From: an uncultured Bacteroidales bacterium
GTDB lineage: Bacteria; Bacteroidota; Bacteroidia; Bacteroidales; Bacteroidaceae
Direction: 5' to 3'
DNA length: 49,168 nt
Assembly (NCBI GenBank): GCA_946060685.1
Contig: CAMGOT010000003.1
Span: forward strand, 1-49,168
Shown: positions 36,264-46,584 of the stretch, one piece after another
How positions within the stretch are numbered: the first letter of the stretch is position 1
Layout of the letters: each line of letters opens with the position of its first letter
Notes under the pieces: model-generated
Databases searched by the model: none
What the model saw: the letters and a program-made list of their open reading frames with translations, nothing else
What the model was told of the DNA's origin: nothing
Position numbers and translations under genes: made by a program

Positions 36264-36899
36264 ATGAGCAATACCATCGCTTTTACGCCATCGGGGAAGG
36301 CACAGCCGATGACCACGCAAGAAGAATTTGAAAAGGTGATGGCCATTTGCCGCGACCTCTTCGTCAAGAAGATGCACGACTATGGCACGGCCTGGCGCAT
36401 TCTTCGAACCACCAGCCTCACGGACCAAATCTACATCAAGGCCAATCGCATACGCACGTTGCAGATGAAGGGAAATGCGCAGGTGGACGAGGGCATTACC
36501 CCGGAGTTTATCGGTATCATCAATTATGCCATCATGGCACTTATCCAACTGGAGTTGGGAGTGTCGGACGGTATCGGCGAGGCCGACCTTCGCGACGGAC
36601 GTGTGGTGGCTTTGTATGACAAGCATGCTGCCGAGGCACTTGCCCTGATGCTCAGGAAAAACCACGACTACGATGAGGCATGGAGGGCCATGCGCATCAG
36701 CTCCTATGCCGACCTCATTCTCATGAAGGTGTTTAGAACCAAGCAGATTGAAGATCATGAGGGGAAGACCCTCGTCAGCGAAGGAGTGGCGGCAAACTAT
36801 ATGGATATGCTCAACTATTCTGCCTTCGCACTTATCAAACTCGTGGTGGAAGGGCAGGAGGAAACGGAAAGCCAGTCGGCCCTGACTCCACATTCCTGA
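36264..36899 (+). CDS. DUF1599-family protein (internally duplicated)
   Basis: Two copies of a K.HDYG/DEAWR.(L/M)R..S..D.I..K....K pattern within 211 aa. Confidence 0.8.
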   Translation: MSNTIAFTPSGKAQPMTTQEEFEKVMAICRDLFVKKMHDYGTAWRILRTTSLTDQIYIKANRIRTLQMKGNAQVDEGITPEFIGIINYAIMALIQLELGVSDGIGEADLRDGRVVALYDKHAAEALALMLRKNHDYDEAWRAMRISSYADLILMKVFRTKQIEDHEGKTLVSEGVAANYMDMLNYSAFALIKLVVEGQEETESQSALTPHS

Positions 36900-36936
36900 T
36901 TCCCGGGCTCCCCTTTATTTCCATAATCCCCACAGT

Positions 36937-38250
36937 ATGCCAGATTTCCGTCGTATCCTCTGCAATGTCCTGTCCCTTTTAGGACAATGGATTATAGGCG
37001 CCACATTTCTGTTCTCAGGATTCGTCAAGGCTGCCGACCCTTTGGGAATGGAACATAAGCTGGAGGCCTACTGTCGTGCCATCGGTGTCGACATCTCCCT
37101 TTTGGGCGTGAATCTTGTGGCAGGAAGTGCCGCACTCGATATTCTTGTCGTGCTGATTGCCCTTGGAGAATTTCTTATAGGACTCTACTATGTCCTGGGA
37201 ATGCACCAGAGGGTGGTGTGCCATGTGGGTACCTATTGTATGGCATTCATGACGGCCGTCACCGTGTGGGTGTACTGGAAGAATCCCGTGCCCGACTGCG
37301 GATGTTTCGGCGATGCCTTGACCTTGACGAACGGCCAGACGCTACTGAAGAATATCGTGCTGCTGGCCATCGCCGTCGCTCTGGCATTCGGACGGAAATA
37401 TATGGTGCGTTGTATCTCGCAAAGCAGCGAGTGGGTGGCCACCACGGCATCCTTCCTCTATATTCTCGGATTGAGCGTCTACACCTTGCGCCACCTTCCT
37501 CTGATTGATTTCACGGGCTATGGCGTGGGTACCGATCTCCGTTCGGCACTCTATGGCGAATACCGCACACGATATGTGTATCGTCGGGATGGCGAGGAGC
37601 GGCAGTTCTGGGACGGCGATGCCATGCCCGATTCTACCTGGACGTTCGTCACGGCCACCAGCGAAGAACTGGTGCCTCCCACCATTGGAGACTTCTCCAT
37701 GACGGATGCTTCCGGCTATGAGGTGGGCGAGGATATTCTTGCCGACAGTGGCTACACCTTCCTGCTGACACTCCCCGACCTCTATCTTGCCGATGCCGGT
37801 TGTAGCGACCAAATCAACGATGTCTGCGATTTTGCCACCGACAACGGCGTTGCAATGTGCTGTGCCACAGCGATGCCTGAGTCCGACCGCCGGCAATGGT
37901 CCGACCGCACAGGGGCGGCATATCCTTTTGTCAGCGCCTCCGGAGAGACTTTAAAGGCGATGGTGCGCAGCAATCCAGGACTCATGCTCATCCACGACGG
38001 ACGCATCGTGGCGAAGTGGGGACACCATGATATGCCAGATGCGGAGCAGCTTTCCATGCAGGCGCTTGAGGCTGAGACCAGAAATGCCGCATCATGGAGC
38101 CTCGACAGAATGTACGTGTTGCTCACGGGCATTTATATCGGTCTGATTCTGCTCGTCATCCTCATCGACCGCCTGTGGGCCGGCAACCGCTATTACCAGC
38201 GTCTGAAGCGGGTGCGCCTCTATAAGGGACGTGCGTCCCTCCTGAGTTGA
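36937..38250 (+). CDS. DoxX-like membrane protein (BT_3928-type)
   Basis: WIIGATFLFSGFVKAADPLGMEHKLEAY...NPVPDCGCFGDALTLTNGQTLLKNIVLL. Confidence 0.85.
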   Translation: MPDFRRILCNVLSLLGQWIIGATFLFSGFVKAADPLGMEHKLEAYCRAIGVDISLLGVNLVAGSAALDILVVLIALGEFLIGLYYVLGMHQRVVCHVGTYCMAFMTAVTVWVYWKNPVPDCGCFGDALTLTNGQTLLKNIVLLAIAVALAFGRKYMVRCISQSSEWVATTASFLYILGLSVYTLRHLPLIDFTGYGVGTDLRSALYGEYRTRYVYRRDGEERQFWDGDAMPDSTWTFVTATSEELVPPTIGDFSMTDASGYEVGEDILADSGYTFLLTLPDLYLADAGCSDQINDVCDFATDNGVAMCCATAMPESDRRQWSDRTGAAYPFVSASGETLKAMVRSNPGLMLIHDGRIVAKWGHHDMPDAEQLSMQALEAETRNAASWSLDRMYVLLTGIYIGLILLVILIDRLWAGNRYYQRLKRVRLYKGRASLLS

Positions 38251-38324
38251 CACCCATCCCTTCAATATTGAAATATTCACCCCCGATACATTTAACCCCT
38301 AAAATAAACAATAACCGTTAAAAC

Positions 38325-39083
38325 ATGAGAAAGCACATTGTAGCAGGTAACTGGAAAATGAACAAGAACCTGCAGGAAGGCGTAGCTCTCGCTACCGAAC
38401 TCAAGGAAATCCTCGCTGCTGAGGCTCCCAATTGCGACGTTATCATCGGTACGCCGTTTATTCATCTCGCCACCGTCAGCGAACTTCTCAAGGACAGCTG
38501 CATCGCCGTATCGGCCGAGAACTGCGCTAACCACGACAAGGGCGCCTACACCGGAGAGGTGTCGGCAGAAATGGTCAAGAGCACAGGTGCCGAGTATGTC
38601 ATCCTCGGACACAGCGAGCGCCGGGAGTACTATGCCGAGACTCCTGAGATGCTGAAGGAGAAAGTCGACCTCGCACTTGCCAATGGCCTGAAGGTGATCT
38701 TCTGCATCGGCGAGAGCCTGGAGCAGCGCGAGAACAACGAGCAGGAGGCTGTCTGCAAGGCTGAACTTGCAGGAAGCGTGTTCCATCTCTCCGCTGAGCA
38801 GTGGAAGAACATCGTCATCGCCTACGAGCCCATCTGGGCCATCGGTACCGGCAAGACCGCTACTGCTGAGCAGGCAGAGGAAATCCATGCTTTCATCCGC
38901 TCTTGCGTGGCTGAAGTGTATGGCCAGGAGGTGGCCGACGAGACCAGCATCCTCTATGGTGGATCCTGCAAGGGCAGCAATGCTCCTGAGCTCTTCGGAA
39001 AGCCCGACATCGACGGTGGTCTCATCGGTGGAGCTTCCCTGAAGGCTGCCGACTTCAAGGCCATCATCGACGCCTGGAAGTAA
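38325..39083 (+). CDS. tpiA: Triosephosphate isomerase
   Basis: [15 protein letters not shown]...[10 protein letters not shown]...[14 protein letters not shown]...[11 protein letters not shown]. Confidence 0.98.
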   Translation: MRKHIVAGNWKMNKNLQEGVALATELKEILAAEAPNCDVIIGTPFIHLATVSELLKDSCIAVSAENCANHDKGAYTGEVSAEMVKSTGAEYVILGHSERREYYAETPEMLKEKVDLALANGLKVIFCIGESLEQRENNEQEAVCKAELAGSVFHLSAEQWKNIVIAYEPIWAIGTGKTATAEQAEEIHAFIRSCVAEVYGQEVADETSILYGGSCKGSNAPELFGKPDIDGGLIGGASLKAADFKAIIDAWK

Positions 39084-39190
39084 TATCCCAGACATGACAC
39101 ATAGGAGGCGGGCAGATGATTTTCCTGAAGATTCAAGCAGAAGTCTTGCCCGCGCTCCACGTGTGTAGTCGATTTGAAATCTGTGTCTAA

Positions 39191-39237
39191 TTTTTTATTT
39201 TGGGGATTATTGATTTTTTTATTTTGGGGATTATTAT
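39191..39237. repeat. 24-bp tandem duplication upstream of the SPOR gene
   Basis: ttttttattttggggattattga(t) repeated at 39191 and 39215. Confidence 0.8.
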
Positions 39238-39368
39238 TGAAATCTCTCCAAGTTGTCCCCCCCATTGTCGCCAAAATAATAATGCGGCAACCAGGGCAGG
39301 AGATACAAAAAAGTTGTTCGATAGTATATTCCCCTTTTCTCTATATCCCCCCACCTATAGTTTTCAGA

Positions 39369-39935
39369 ATGCGTAGTCTTCTCGTAGTATTATTTTCTAT
39401 GGTCTCCGCTCTTCTTTTGGCACAGACCCCCCCCCGTTTTTCCCAGCATCTTCAGGAGAAGCGTGCTGGGCAGGGCACGCTGACCCTGGTTCAGGACGAG
39501 GAGATTGCACGTCTTCTTGACAATCTTCCGGCCCCTCCCAAGGAAGCAGAGGTTCCGGCGAAGAAGACAAAGGAAACTCCTTCCACTACGGGAACTTCAC
39601 GCCGGACTCATGCCGGACAGACATCTGCGGAGACAGCAGGCACGAAATATACGGGCACGCGAAAGCGCTATAAGGCGCAGGGTTTTCGCATTCAGGTGTT
39701 TTCGGGAACTGGCAACAGCGAGGCTAAGCGCCAGGCAAAGGAGATGGAAAAGCGCGTGCGAAAACTCTTCCCCGAGCTTTCCGTCTATTGTCATTTCAAG
39801 TCGCCACGGTGGATATGCCGTGTCGGTGACTTTGCCACACGGGAGGCCGCAGAACGCTATCTCCAGCAGATTCGAGCCAAGAGAATATCGCCCGAAGCCA
39901 GCATCGTGCATGACACCGTGCTGCTGGCGGAATGA
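39369..39935 (+). CDS. SPOR-domain secreted protein
   Basis: Signal peptide MRSLLVVLFSMVSALLLAQ; C-terminal GFRIQVFSGTGNSEAKRQAKEMEKRVRKLFPELSVYCHFKSPRWICRVGDFATREAAERYLQQIR. Confidence 0.88.
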   Translation: MRSLLVVLFSMVSALLLAQTPPRFSQHLQEKRAGQGTLTLVQDEEIARLLDNLPAPPKEAEVPAKKTKETPSTTGTSRRTHAGQTSAETAGTKYTGTRKRYKAQGFRIQVFSGTGNSEAKRQAKEMEKRVRKLFPELSVYCHFKSPRWICRVGDFATREAAERYLQQIRAKRISPEASIVHDTVLLAE

Positions 39936-40011
39936 CACCTGTTTGTCCCCCAGGCGGGCCATCCATCCCCTTAAATGAAATTTTCTAAATTATATATAGA
40001 TCACCCTATAA

Positions 40012-40590
40012 ATGAGTACATCCGAAAATGATGCCCGCATAGAGGCGATGATGCCTCATGTGGAGGCTCTTTTGCGCATGATGAACGAAAATCCCGAGCG
40101 TGAAGGGCTGGTCAAAACCCCACAGCGTGTAGCAAAAGCCATGTGCGACCTTACACGGGGGTATACGCAGGACCCCATTGCTACGCTATGTTCTGCAAAG
40201 TTCAACGAGGACTATAATCAGATGGTCATCGTTAAGGACATCGAGGTCTACAGTCTTTGCGAACATCATCTCCTGCCTTTCTATGGCAAGGCACATGTGG
40301 CATATATCCCCAACGGCTACATCTGCGGACTTTCAAAGATTCCACGTGTGGTGGACATTCTCAGCCATCGGCTTCAGGTGCAGGAGCGTCTGACCATGCA
40401 AATCAAGGAAGCCATCGAGACTGCACTCCATCCCCAAGGAGTCATGGTGGTCATCGAGGCCGAGCATATGTGCATGCAGATGCGCGGAATTGAGAAGCAG
40501 CACAGCGTCACCACCACTTCGGCCTTCTCTGGAGCATTCCAGCAGGCAAAGACACGGGAGGAATTTCTCCAGCTCATTCATAAAAGCTAA
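40012..40590 (+). CDS. folE: GTP cyclohydrolase I
   Basis: [19 protein letters not shown]...[54 protein letters not shown]. Confidence 0.97.
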   Translation: MSTSENDARIEAMMPHVEALLRMMNENPEREGLVKTPQRVAKAMCDLTRGYTQDPIATLCSAKFNEDYNQMVIVKDIEVYSLCEHHLLPFYGKAHVAYIPNGYICGLSKIPRVVDILSHRLQVQERLTMQIKEAIETALHPQGVMVVIEAEHMCMQMRGIEKQHSVTTTSAFSGAFQQAKTREEFLQLIHKS

Positions 40591-40673
40591 GCGTCCTCGG
40601 GGAGCATATCTTCAATCCCCCTCCATCGCCCCCTTCCCTCTCCCTATTCCTAACTCCAAAACATTTTGTATTC

Positions 40674-41582
40674 GTGAGGAAAATTTGCTGTATAGGCCAT
40701 ATCACCCTCGACAAGATCATTACCCCTGATGCCACCACCTACCTCAACGGCGGCACATCCTATTATTTCGCCCATGGGATGTCATGTCTTCCTGATGCCA
40801 ACTTCCAGCTCGTGACCTCCTTGGCAGAGCAGGAGATGAGTGCAGTCGAGGCCATGCGTCGGAAGGGTATCGACGTCGTGGTGTTCCCCTCCCTCCGTAC
40901 TGTCTATTTCGAGAACAAGTACGGTGCCAACCAGGATCATCGTACACAGCGTGTGCTGGCCAAGGCCGAGCCTTTCCGCATAGAGAATCTGGTGGGCATA
41001 CATGCCGACTATTTTCATCTTGGCACCTTGCTTGCCGACGATTTTCCACCCGAACTCATCCGCTATCTCAGCACGAAGGGTATCGTCAGCCTTGATGTCC
41101 AGGGCTTCCTGCGTAGGGTAGAGGGGGAGTCGGTCGTGGCTGTCGACTGGCCCGACAAAATCCATTATCTGCGCTATGTGGACATTCTGAAGGTCAACGA
41201 GCACGAGATGTATGTCCTTACGGGCGAGACGGAGGTTGCTGCCGCTGCCAGGTGTCTGGCGGGGTGGGGTGTACGCGAGGTCATCATCACCGAGGGAAGC
41301 CTTGGCAGCTATATCTATACCGAAGGCAGGCTGATAGAAGTGCGTGCCTATCCTCCCAAGAAAATAGTAGATGCCACCGGCTGTGGCGATACCTATATGA
41401 CGGGGTATCTCTATAAGCGGTCGGCAGGAGCATCCATCAAGGAGGCTGCATGTTTTGCCGCCGCCATGTCCACCCTAAAGCTGGAGGGCTTCGGGCCTTT
41501 CTCCAAAACGATTGACGATGTGAACCGAGTGATTGATTTCCGCGAAATCGACATGAAAGTCAAGGTGGGTTCTATAAATTAG
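40674..41582 (+). CDS. PfkB-family carbohydrate kinase
   Basis: GTG start; GGTSYYFAHGMSCL...VDATGCGDTYMTGYLYKRSAG; C-terminal codons KVGSIN* lie in repeat R3. Confidence 0.88.
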   Translation: MRKICCIGHITLDKIITPDATTYLNGGTSYYFAHGMSCLPDANFQLVTSLAEQEMSAVEAMRRKGIDVVVFPSLRTVYFENKYGANQDHRTQRVLAKAEPFRIENLVGIHADYFHLGTLLADDFPPELIRYLSTKGIVSLDVQGFLRRVEGESVVAVDWPDKIHYLRYVDILKVNEHEMYVLTGETEVAAAARCLAGWGVREVIITEGSLGSYIYTEGRLIEVRAYPPKKIVDATGCGDTYMTGYLYKRSAGASIKEAACFAAAMSTLKLEGFGPFSKTIDDVNRVIDFREIDMKVKVGSIN

Positions 41583-41676
41583 CTTGGCAGACACCCCAGG
41601 GCAACACCCTGGGCATTCACAATCAAATAGAATTTGCAAAAGTTGAATAAAGGATAATATACTAATGGAACCTACC
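41564..41676. repeat. R3-family element (~113 bp, inverted termini) overlapping the pfkB-like 3' end
   Basis: Left GGTGGGTTCTATAAATTAG; right CTAATGGAACCTACC; internal CCCAGGG-caaca-CCCTGGG hairpin. Confidence 0.55.
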
Positions 41677-41812
41677 CCAAATAGTACGCTCAAATCGCAG
41701 GCTTCCATCGTTTTGAAACCTGCCACTATATTCAGCAGCCTACCAGCCTTGCACTCATAGATATATATATATTCCCATTTATCCCCCCTCTCTCTTCTAT
41801 TCCTTTCTTGTT

Positions 41813-43804
41813 ATGAGACAATTCTGCACATTCCTTACGCTTTTCTTCATTTCCCTTGCGGCCCTTGCACAAGTTCAGCAGCCACAGTATGCCGCCGAAG
41901 AAGGGTTTCTGTGGTGGAACTACGCCACCGATGGTTCGGGTACTGGTCTTACCCTGAATTTTCCCAAATTGACCACCTACGATGAGAGTCTGCAGCCCTA
42001 CAAGGGCCAGAAGAAGTATAATCTCTGCTCCGTTGTACCCGGAAAGTTTGCCGGATGCGTCATCAGCAAGGTGAAGATAGCGTTGGCTCCTCCAAAAGTC
42101 AAGTATGCTGATGATTACATACGCCTTTGGCTCTCGCCCGTCAAGCTTCGTACTTCAGAGGATGGCAGTACGGAATATGATATTCCCGCATCCTCCGCTG
42201 AGGCTGAGAATGTGACGAAATATGCCACGGCACGCACCAATGGCGTGTATTTCCAGTTCTATACCATCACCCTTAAGGAGCCTTATACCGTTCCCTCTGG
42301 CGGATGCTATGTGGGCTATGAGTTTGAAGTGGATTCCGAAGAGGATGCTTTCTTCCTTTGGGGAGCGAGCGAGGAAGGCGGGTGTTTCCTCCAGTTGGAA
42401 GAGGCCGATGGTACTTCCACGTGGAAAAATATGACGCCTTTGGGCTTGGGAAATCTGACCACTTCCGTCTATATGGAATTGAGCGACCTTATCGTGACGG
42501 ATGCCACCGTGAAGGCGCAGGATGAGCGCAATTACCGCTGTGGTGAGGAGTTCAACTATGCCTGGACGGTTACCAACAAGAGTTCCGTTCCCCTCACTTC
42601 CTTCGACCTTGCCATTACCATCGACGGCAAGCGCGACCCGGAGGAGAATGTCAGCATAGGAGGGGCTTTGCCCGTGGATGCTTCCTGCACAATCACCCGT
42701 ACCCTTCATTTCGACGAGCCCGGCGAGCATACGCTTGCTCTGGAGGTCACGAAAGCCGATGGCAGGGAGAACGAATCGCTGTATCGTACGGCAGTAGGCA
42801 ATATCCTTGTCATCGAGCCCGAAGATCTGTATCCTTCCATTCCCGTGGTCGAGGAGTTCACCTCCACATCATGCAGTTGGTGCCCGCGTGGTATGGTCGG
42901 GCTGAATCTTCTGAAGGAGAAATATGGCGACGGCATCATCACCCTTGCCGGCCACACCAATCTTTCAGCCACCGACCCCATGCTTTGCCGTGATTATGCG
43001 GAAGTCATCGGTTCTTACGGCCAGAGTCTTCCCAGTGCCGCCTTCAATCGTGTGGCGATTTCCGACCCCTATCTTGGCAACAGCGGAATGGATGCCAATG
43101 GGCAGATGCACTTTGCCGCCGATAAGTTTGTAGAGAAAATCCGCGAGGAGTTTCCGGGCGAAGGAAAGGTCGAGGTGGAAGCTGTCTGGACCGACGATGC
43201 CCGAACAGCCCTCCGTGTACGCACTCAGTCCACCTTCTCTGTCGACAGGGAAAAATCCCCCTATCGTCTGGCTTTCCTGCTTAGCGAAGATGGTATGACG
43301 GGCAAGAACGGCCCCGACGGACTCTGGTCGCAGTACAATGGCTATTCCTATGAGCAGGGCGACAAGTCCGGCACCTATCCGGATGCCGATATGGAGGAAT
43401 GGATTTCCGGCCCTTCGCTCGTTGATGTTGCCTATGACCATGTCATCGTTGCAGCATGGGAGCCGATGCGCGGTATAGAGGGTAGTGTGCCCGGACCTAT
43501 TTTCAAAGCCACCCCCATCGTCTATGAGACAACGCTCGACATTTCCGACAATACGCTGATTCAGGACAAGGATCGCCTCTCGCTCGTCGTTTTCCTCCTG
43601 AACGACAACAATGGTTTCATCATCAACGCCGCCCAAAGTCCTATTGCCGATAACGAGCATTCCGGTGTGAACACTCTCATCGCGCCTCCATCCTCCAGTA
43701 CGATGGTTTATACGTTGACGGGTGTTCGTCTGCCGGCTGTACGGAAGGGCTTGAACCTCCTGCGTGGGGCCGATGGCCGCTATCAGAAAATATATCAGCG
43801 GTAA
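41813..43804 (+). CDS. Secreted Omp28/thioredoxin-like protein with T9SS-type C-terminal sorting-like domain
   Basis: Signal peptide; VVEEFTSTSCSWCPRGMVGLNLLKEKYGDGIITLAGH; C-terminal MVYTLTGVRLPAVRKGLNLLRGADGRYQKIYQR. Confidence 0.7.
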   Translation: MRQFCTFLTLFFISLAALAQVQQPQYAAEEGFLWWNYATDGSGTGLTLNFPKLTTYDESLQPYKGQKKYNLCSVVPGKFAGCVISKVKIALAPPKVKYADDYIRLWLSPVKLRTSEDGSTEYDIPASSAEAENVTKYATARTNGVYFQFYTITLKEPYTVPSGGCYVGYEFEVDSEEDAFFLWGASEEGGCFLQLEEADGTSTWKNMTPLGLGNLTTSVYMELSDLIVTDATVKAQDERNYRCGEEFNYAWTVTNKSSVPLTSFDLAITIDGKRDPEENVSIGGALPVDASCTITRTLHFDEPGEHTLALEVTKADGRENESLYRTAVGNILVIEPEDLYPSIPVVEEFTSTSCSWCPRGMVGLNLLKEKYGDGIITLAGHTNLSATDPMLCRDYAEVIGSYGQSLPSAAFNRVAISDPYLGNSGMDANGQMHFAADKFVEKIREEFPGEGKVEVEAVWTDDARTALRVRTQSTFSVDREKSPYRLAFLLSEDGMTGKNGPDGLWSQYNGYSYEQGDKSGTYPDADMEEWISGPSLVDVAYDHVIVAAWEPMRGIEGSVPGPIFKATPIVYETTLDISDNTLIQDKDRLSLVVFLLNDNNGFIINAAQSPIADNEHSGVNTLIAPPSSSTMVYTLTGVRLPAVRKGLNLLRGADGRYQKIYQR

Positions 43805-43807
43805 ATA

Positions 43808-43888
43808 ATGAGAAATGAGAAATGAGGAATGAAGAATGAGGAACGAGGAATTGCCCATCCGGTTCCCTCCTCTTCTTCATTCCTCATT
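43808..43888. repeat. GA-rich short repeats forming an inverted repeat
   Basis: atgagaaatgagaaatgaggaatgaagaatgag; perfect 16-bp arms AATGAGGAATGAAGAA (43821-43836) / TTCTTCATTCCTCATT (43873-43888). Confidence 0.75.
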
Positions 43889-43910
43889 TATAGAACATTC
43901 CTTCAACGAT

Positions 43911-46544
43911 ATGGAAAATATGTCAGCACCACACGGCAAGCCAGGTACACAACCGAAGAACAAGACTTTAGCCGGAAAAACGGGCAAGAAGAAGACGGCA
44001 ACGGGCAAAAGAGCCGCTGTGGTCGAGCCCAGATTGACCAATGTGATGAAGCCGCAGGGTATGTCGCTCGAAGAATGGCAGATTGCCTTGCGCAAACTGC
44101 AGGCAGAGAAAGAAACTTTTGCCATAAGTGTCGTCGATGAAACCTATAGCCCCGGCGAGTACTGCGTTGTCAACGCGACGACACGGAATAAGTACAAAGT
44201 GGTGTATAGAGGACAGGACAGCATCTGGAACTATTGCTCATGTATGGATTTCAGGACTTCACAGCTTGGCACGTGCAAACATCTGGAAGCAGTCAAGATG
44301 TGGACGAAAAACAAGAGGAAGAAAATCCATAAGGAGGCCCCGGATTATAGTTCCGTTTATTTGAGTTATGTGGGTCCACGCTGTGTGAAGATACGCCTCG
44401 GCGAAGATCCCGAAGGCGTGCTGGCTGCACTGGCACGCGAGTATTTTGACGAGAATGGAGTGATTCGCGAGGAGACGTATGGAAAGTTTGAGATGTTCTT
44501 GCATGCAGCAAAGACTGTCGATCCCAATTTCCGTTGCTATGATGATGCCTTGGATTATATCGTGGAGCAGCGCGAAAGTATGCGTCGGGCGCGGTTGGTG
44601 GAGAGCAAGTATGACGGGCCGACGCTCGATACTCTGCTCACCGTGAAACTCTATCCCTATCAGAAAGAAGGTGTGCGCTTTGCTGTGAAGGCCGGTAAGG
44701 CTATCATTGCCGATGAGATGGGTTTGGGCAAGACTGTCCAGGCCATTGCTGCTGCAGAGATTTATCTGCGAGAAGGTATGGCGGATAATGTGCTTGTTGT
44801 ATGCCCTACTTCCTTGAAGTATCAATGGAAAAAGGAAATAGAAAAATTCACCGGAACCGATAGGGAAGGGACGGACAGCCGGGAGGACGACGTCGTGTGC
44901 AGTTGCCCTAAGGTGATTGTGGTGGAAGGCAATCCTTTCAGGCGACAGAAGTTGTATCGCTCCAAGGCACTCTACAAAATTGTCTCGTACAATACGATGT
45001 GCAATGATGTCCGTGAGTTGGGGAAATTGACGACGGATGTTCTGATCATGGACGAAATCCAGCGTCTGAAGAACTGGAACACGCTTATATCCCGTGCTGC
45101 CCGCAAAATAGAGTCGCGCTATGCTGTCCTGCTTTCAGGTACTCCTATGGAGAACAAACTGGAGGAATTGTATGCCAACATTGAACTTGTTGACCAGTTC
45201 TGCCTTGGACCTTTTTATAAGTTCCGCGATAACCATATCCTGCTTCATCCTGAAAAGGGAAGTATCGTAGGATATAAGAATCTGAATGAGATAGGCAATC
45301 AGATCAAGCACAGGCTGATACGCCGCACGAAGAAAGGCGTACGCCTGCAGTTGCCTGAGAGGAGCGACCAGTATATCCTTGTACCCATGACGTCCGCCCA
45401 AAGCGATTATCACGAAGAGTTTAAGGCGGAAGTGTGCCGACTGCTCCAGAAATACAAAAGACTCCACTATATGTCCGAGCAGGACCGCCTTCGGCTGATG
45501 ATGCTTCTCGGGCAGATGCGTATGGTGGCTGACAGTACCTTCATTCTTGAGCAAAACCTCCAGACGAGAGCCGATGTCAAGATTGCCGAGGTGATGAATC
45601 TGCTCGACAGCGTGTTTGACAACGGTGATGAGAAAGTGGTGATATTCAGCGAGTGGGAACGTATGGCTCGACTCGTTGCCATAGAACTCGAAAAGCGGAA
45701 AATTCGCTACGAGTATCTCTGCGGAAAAGTCTCCGCCAAGCAGCGCGGACAACTGGTGGAATATTTCAACACCTTGCCTGAAAGCCGCGTGTTTATCTCC
45801 ACGGATGCCGGTTCCACAGGGTTAAACCTCCAGGCGGCCAGCATTCTCATCAATCTTGACTTGCCGTGGAATCCTGCCGTTCTTGAACAAAGAGTGGCAC
45901 GCATCTTCCGCATCGGGCAGGAACGTCCTGTGCAGATTATCAACCTCGTTTCCAAGGACTCCTTCGAAGAGGGCATGATTGACAAGCTCCGCTTCAAGAC
46001 CTCCATGTTTGAGGGCGTGCTTGACGGTGGAGCCGATGCGGTGTTCGTCGGCGATGACAAGTTCAAGCAGTTCTTGGAGGATGTCTCATGTGTCCTTGAC
46101 GACACCCCTGAGCCTCCTGTGGTGGATTATATCGATGATGATACTGAGGATGCGTTGCCGATAGAGGCGACAGCACCGGCCTCTGATTTGGATTCTGCCG
46201 GCGAACAACTCCCTGCTGAGGAGAGAGGAGAGGGAATGCCGTCCCCGCAGTCGCCCACTCCCGACGATGTGCCGGCTGCTCCCGCAGATGCCGATCCGCA
46301 TTCCTCTACCGTGCATTCCCATGCCGCCATGTCAGCTAATCCCGAGCAACTGGTTAGCCAAGGCATCTCTTTCTTCGCCGGCCTGGCGGAGGTGCTGAAA
46401 TCCCCGGCTTCGACAAAGCAGCTCGTTGACCATTTGGTAGAGGTCAACGAGGAAACCGGCGAGGCCAATATCAAGATTCCCGTGGCAAACAAGGAGACTG
46501 TTTTCCAGATGTTCTCCATGCTCGGAAAATTGATGCAAGGGTAG
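43911..46544 (+). CDS. SNF2-family helicase with N-terminal SWIM zinc finger
   Basis: SWIM-like YCSCMDFRTSQLGTCKHLEAV; IIADEMGLGKTVQAIAAAEIYLR; LIMDEIQRLKN; LLSGTPMENKLEELY; FISTDAGSTGLNLQAASILINLDLPWNPAVLEQRVARIFRIGQ. Confidence 0.93.
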   Translation: MENMSAPHGKPGTQPKNKTLAGKTGKKKTATGKRAAVVEPRLTNVMKPQGMSLEEWQIALRKLQAEKETFAISVVDETYSPGEYCVVNATTRNKYKVVYRGQDSIWNYCSCMDFRTSQLGTCKHLEAVKMWTKNKRKKIHKEAPDYSSVYLSYVGPRCVKIRLGEDPEGVLAALAREYFDENGVIREETYGKFEMFLHAAKTVDPNFRCYDDALDYIVEQRESMRRARLVESKYDGPTLDTLLTVKLYPYQKEGVRFAVKAGKAIIADEMGLGKTVQAIAAAEIYLREGMADNVLVVCPTSLKYQWKKEIEKFTGTDREGTDSREDDVVCSCPKVIVVEGNPFRRQKLYRSKALYKIVSYNTMCNDVRELGKLTTDVLIMDEIQRLKNWNTLISRAARKIESRYAVLLSGTPMENKLEELYANIELVDQFCLGPFYKFRDNHILLHPEKGSIVGYKNLNEIGNQIKHRLIRRTKKGVRLQLPERSDQYILVPMTSAQSDYHEEFKAEVCRLLQKYKRLHYMSEQDRLRLMMLLGQMRMVADSTFILEQNLQTRADVKIAEVMNLLDSVFDNGDEKVVIFSEWERMARLVAIELEKRKIRYEYLCGKVSAKQRGQLVEYFNTLPESRVFISTDAGSTGLNLQAASILINLDLPWNPAVLEQRVARIFRIGQERPVQIINLVSKDSFEEGMIDKLRFKTSMFEGVLDGGADAVFVGDDKFKQFLEDVSCVLDDTPEPPVVDYIDDDTEDALPIEATAPASDLDSAGEQLPAEERGEGMPSPQSPTPDDVPAAPADADPHSSTVHSHAAMSANPEQLVSQGISFFAGLAEVLKSPASTKQLVDHLVEVNEETGEANIKIPVANKETVFQMFSMLGKLMQG

Positions 46545-46584
46545 TGGAAGTAAAGGACATGGGATGATTGCCTGTAATGCTGAT

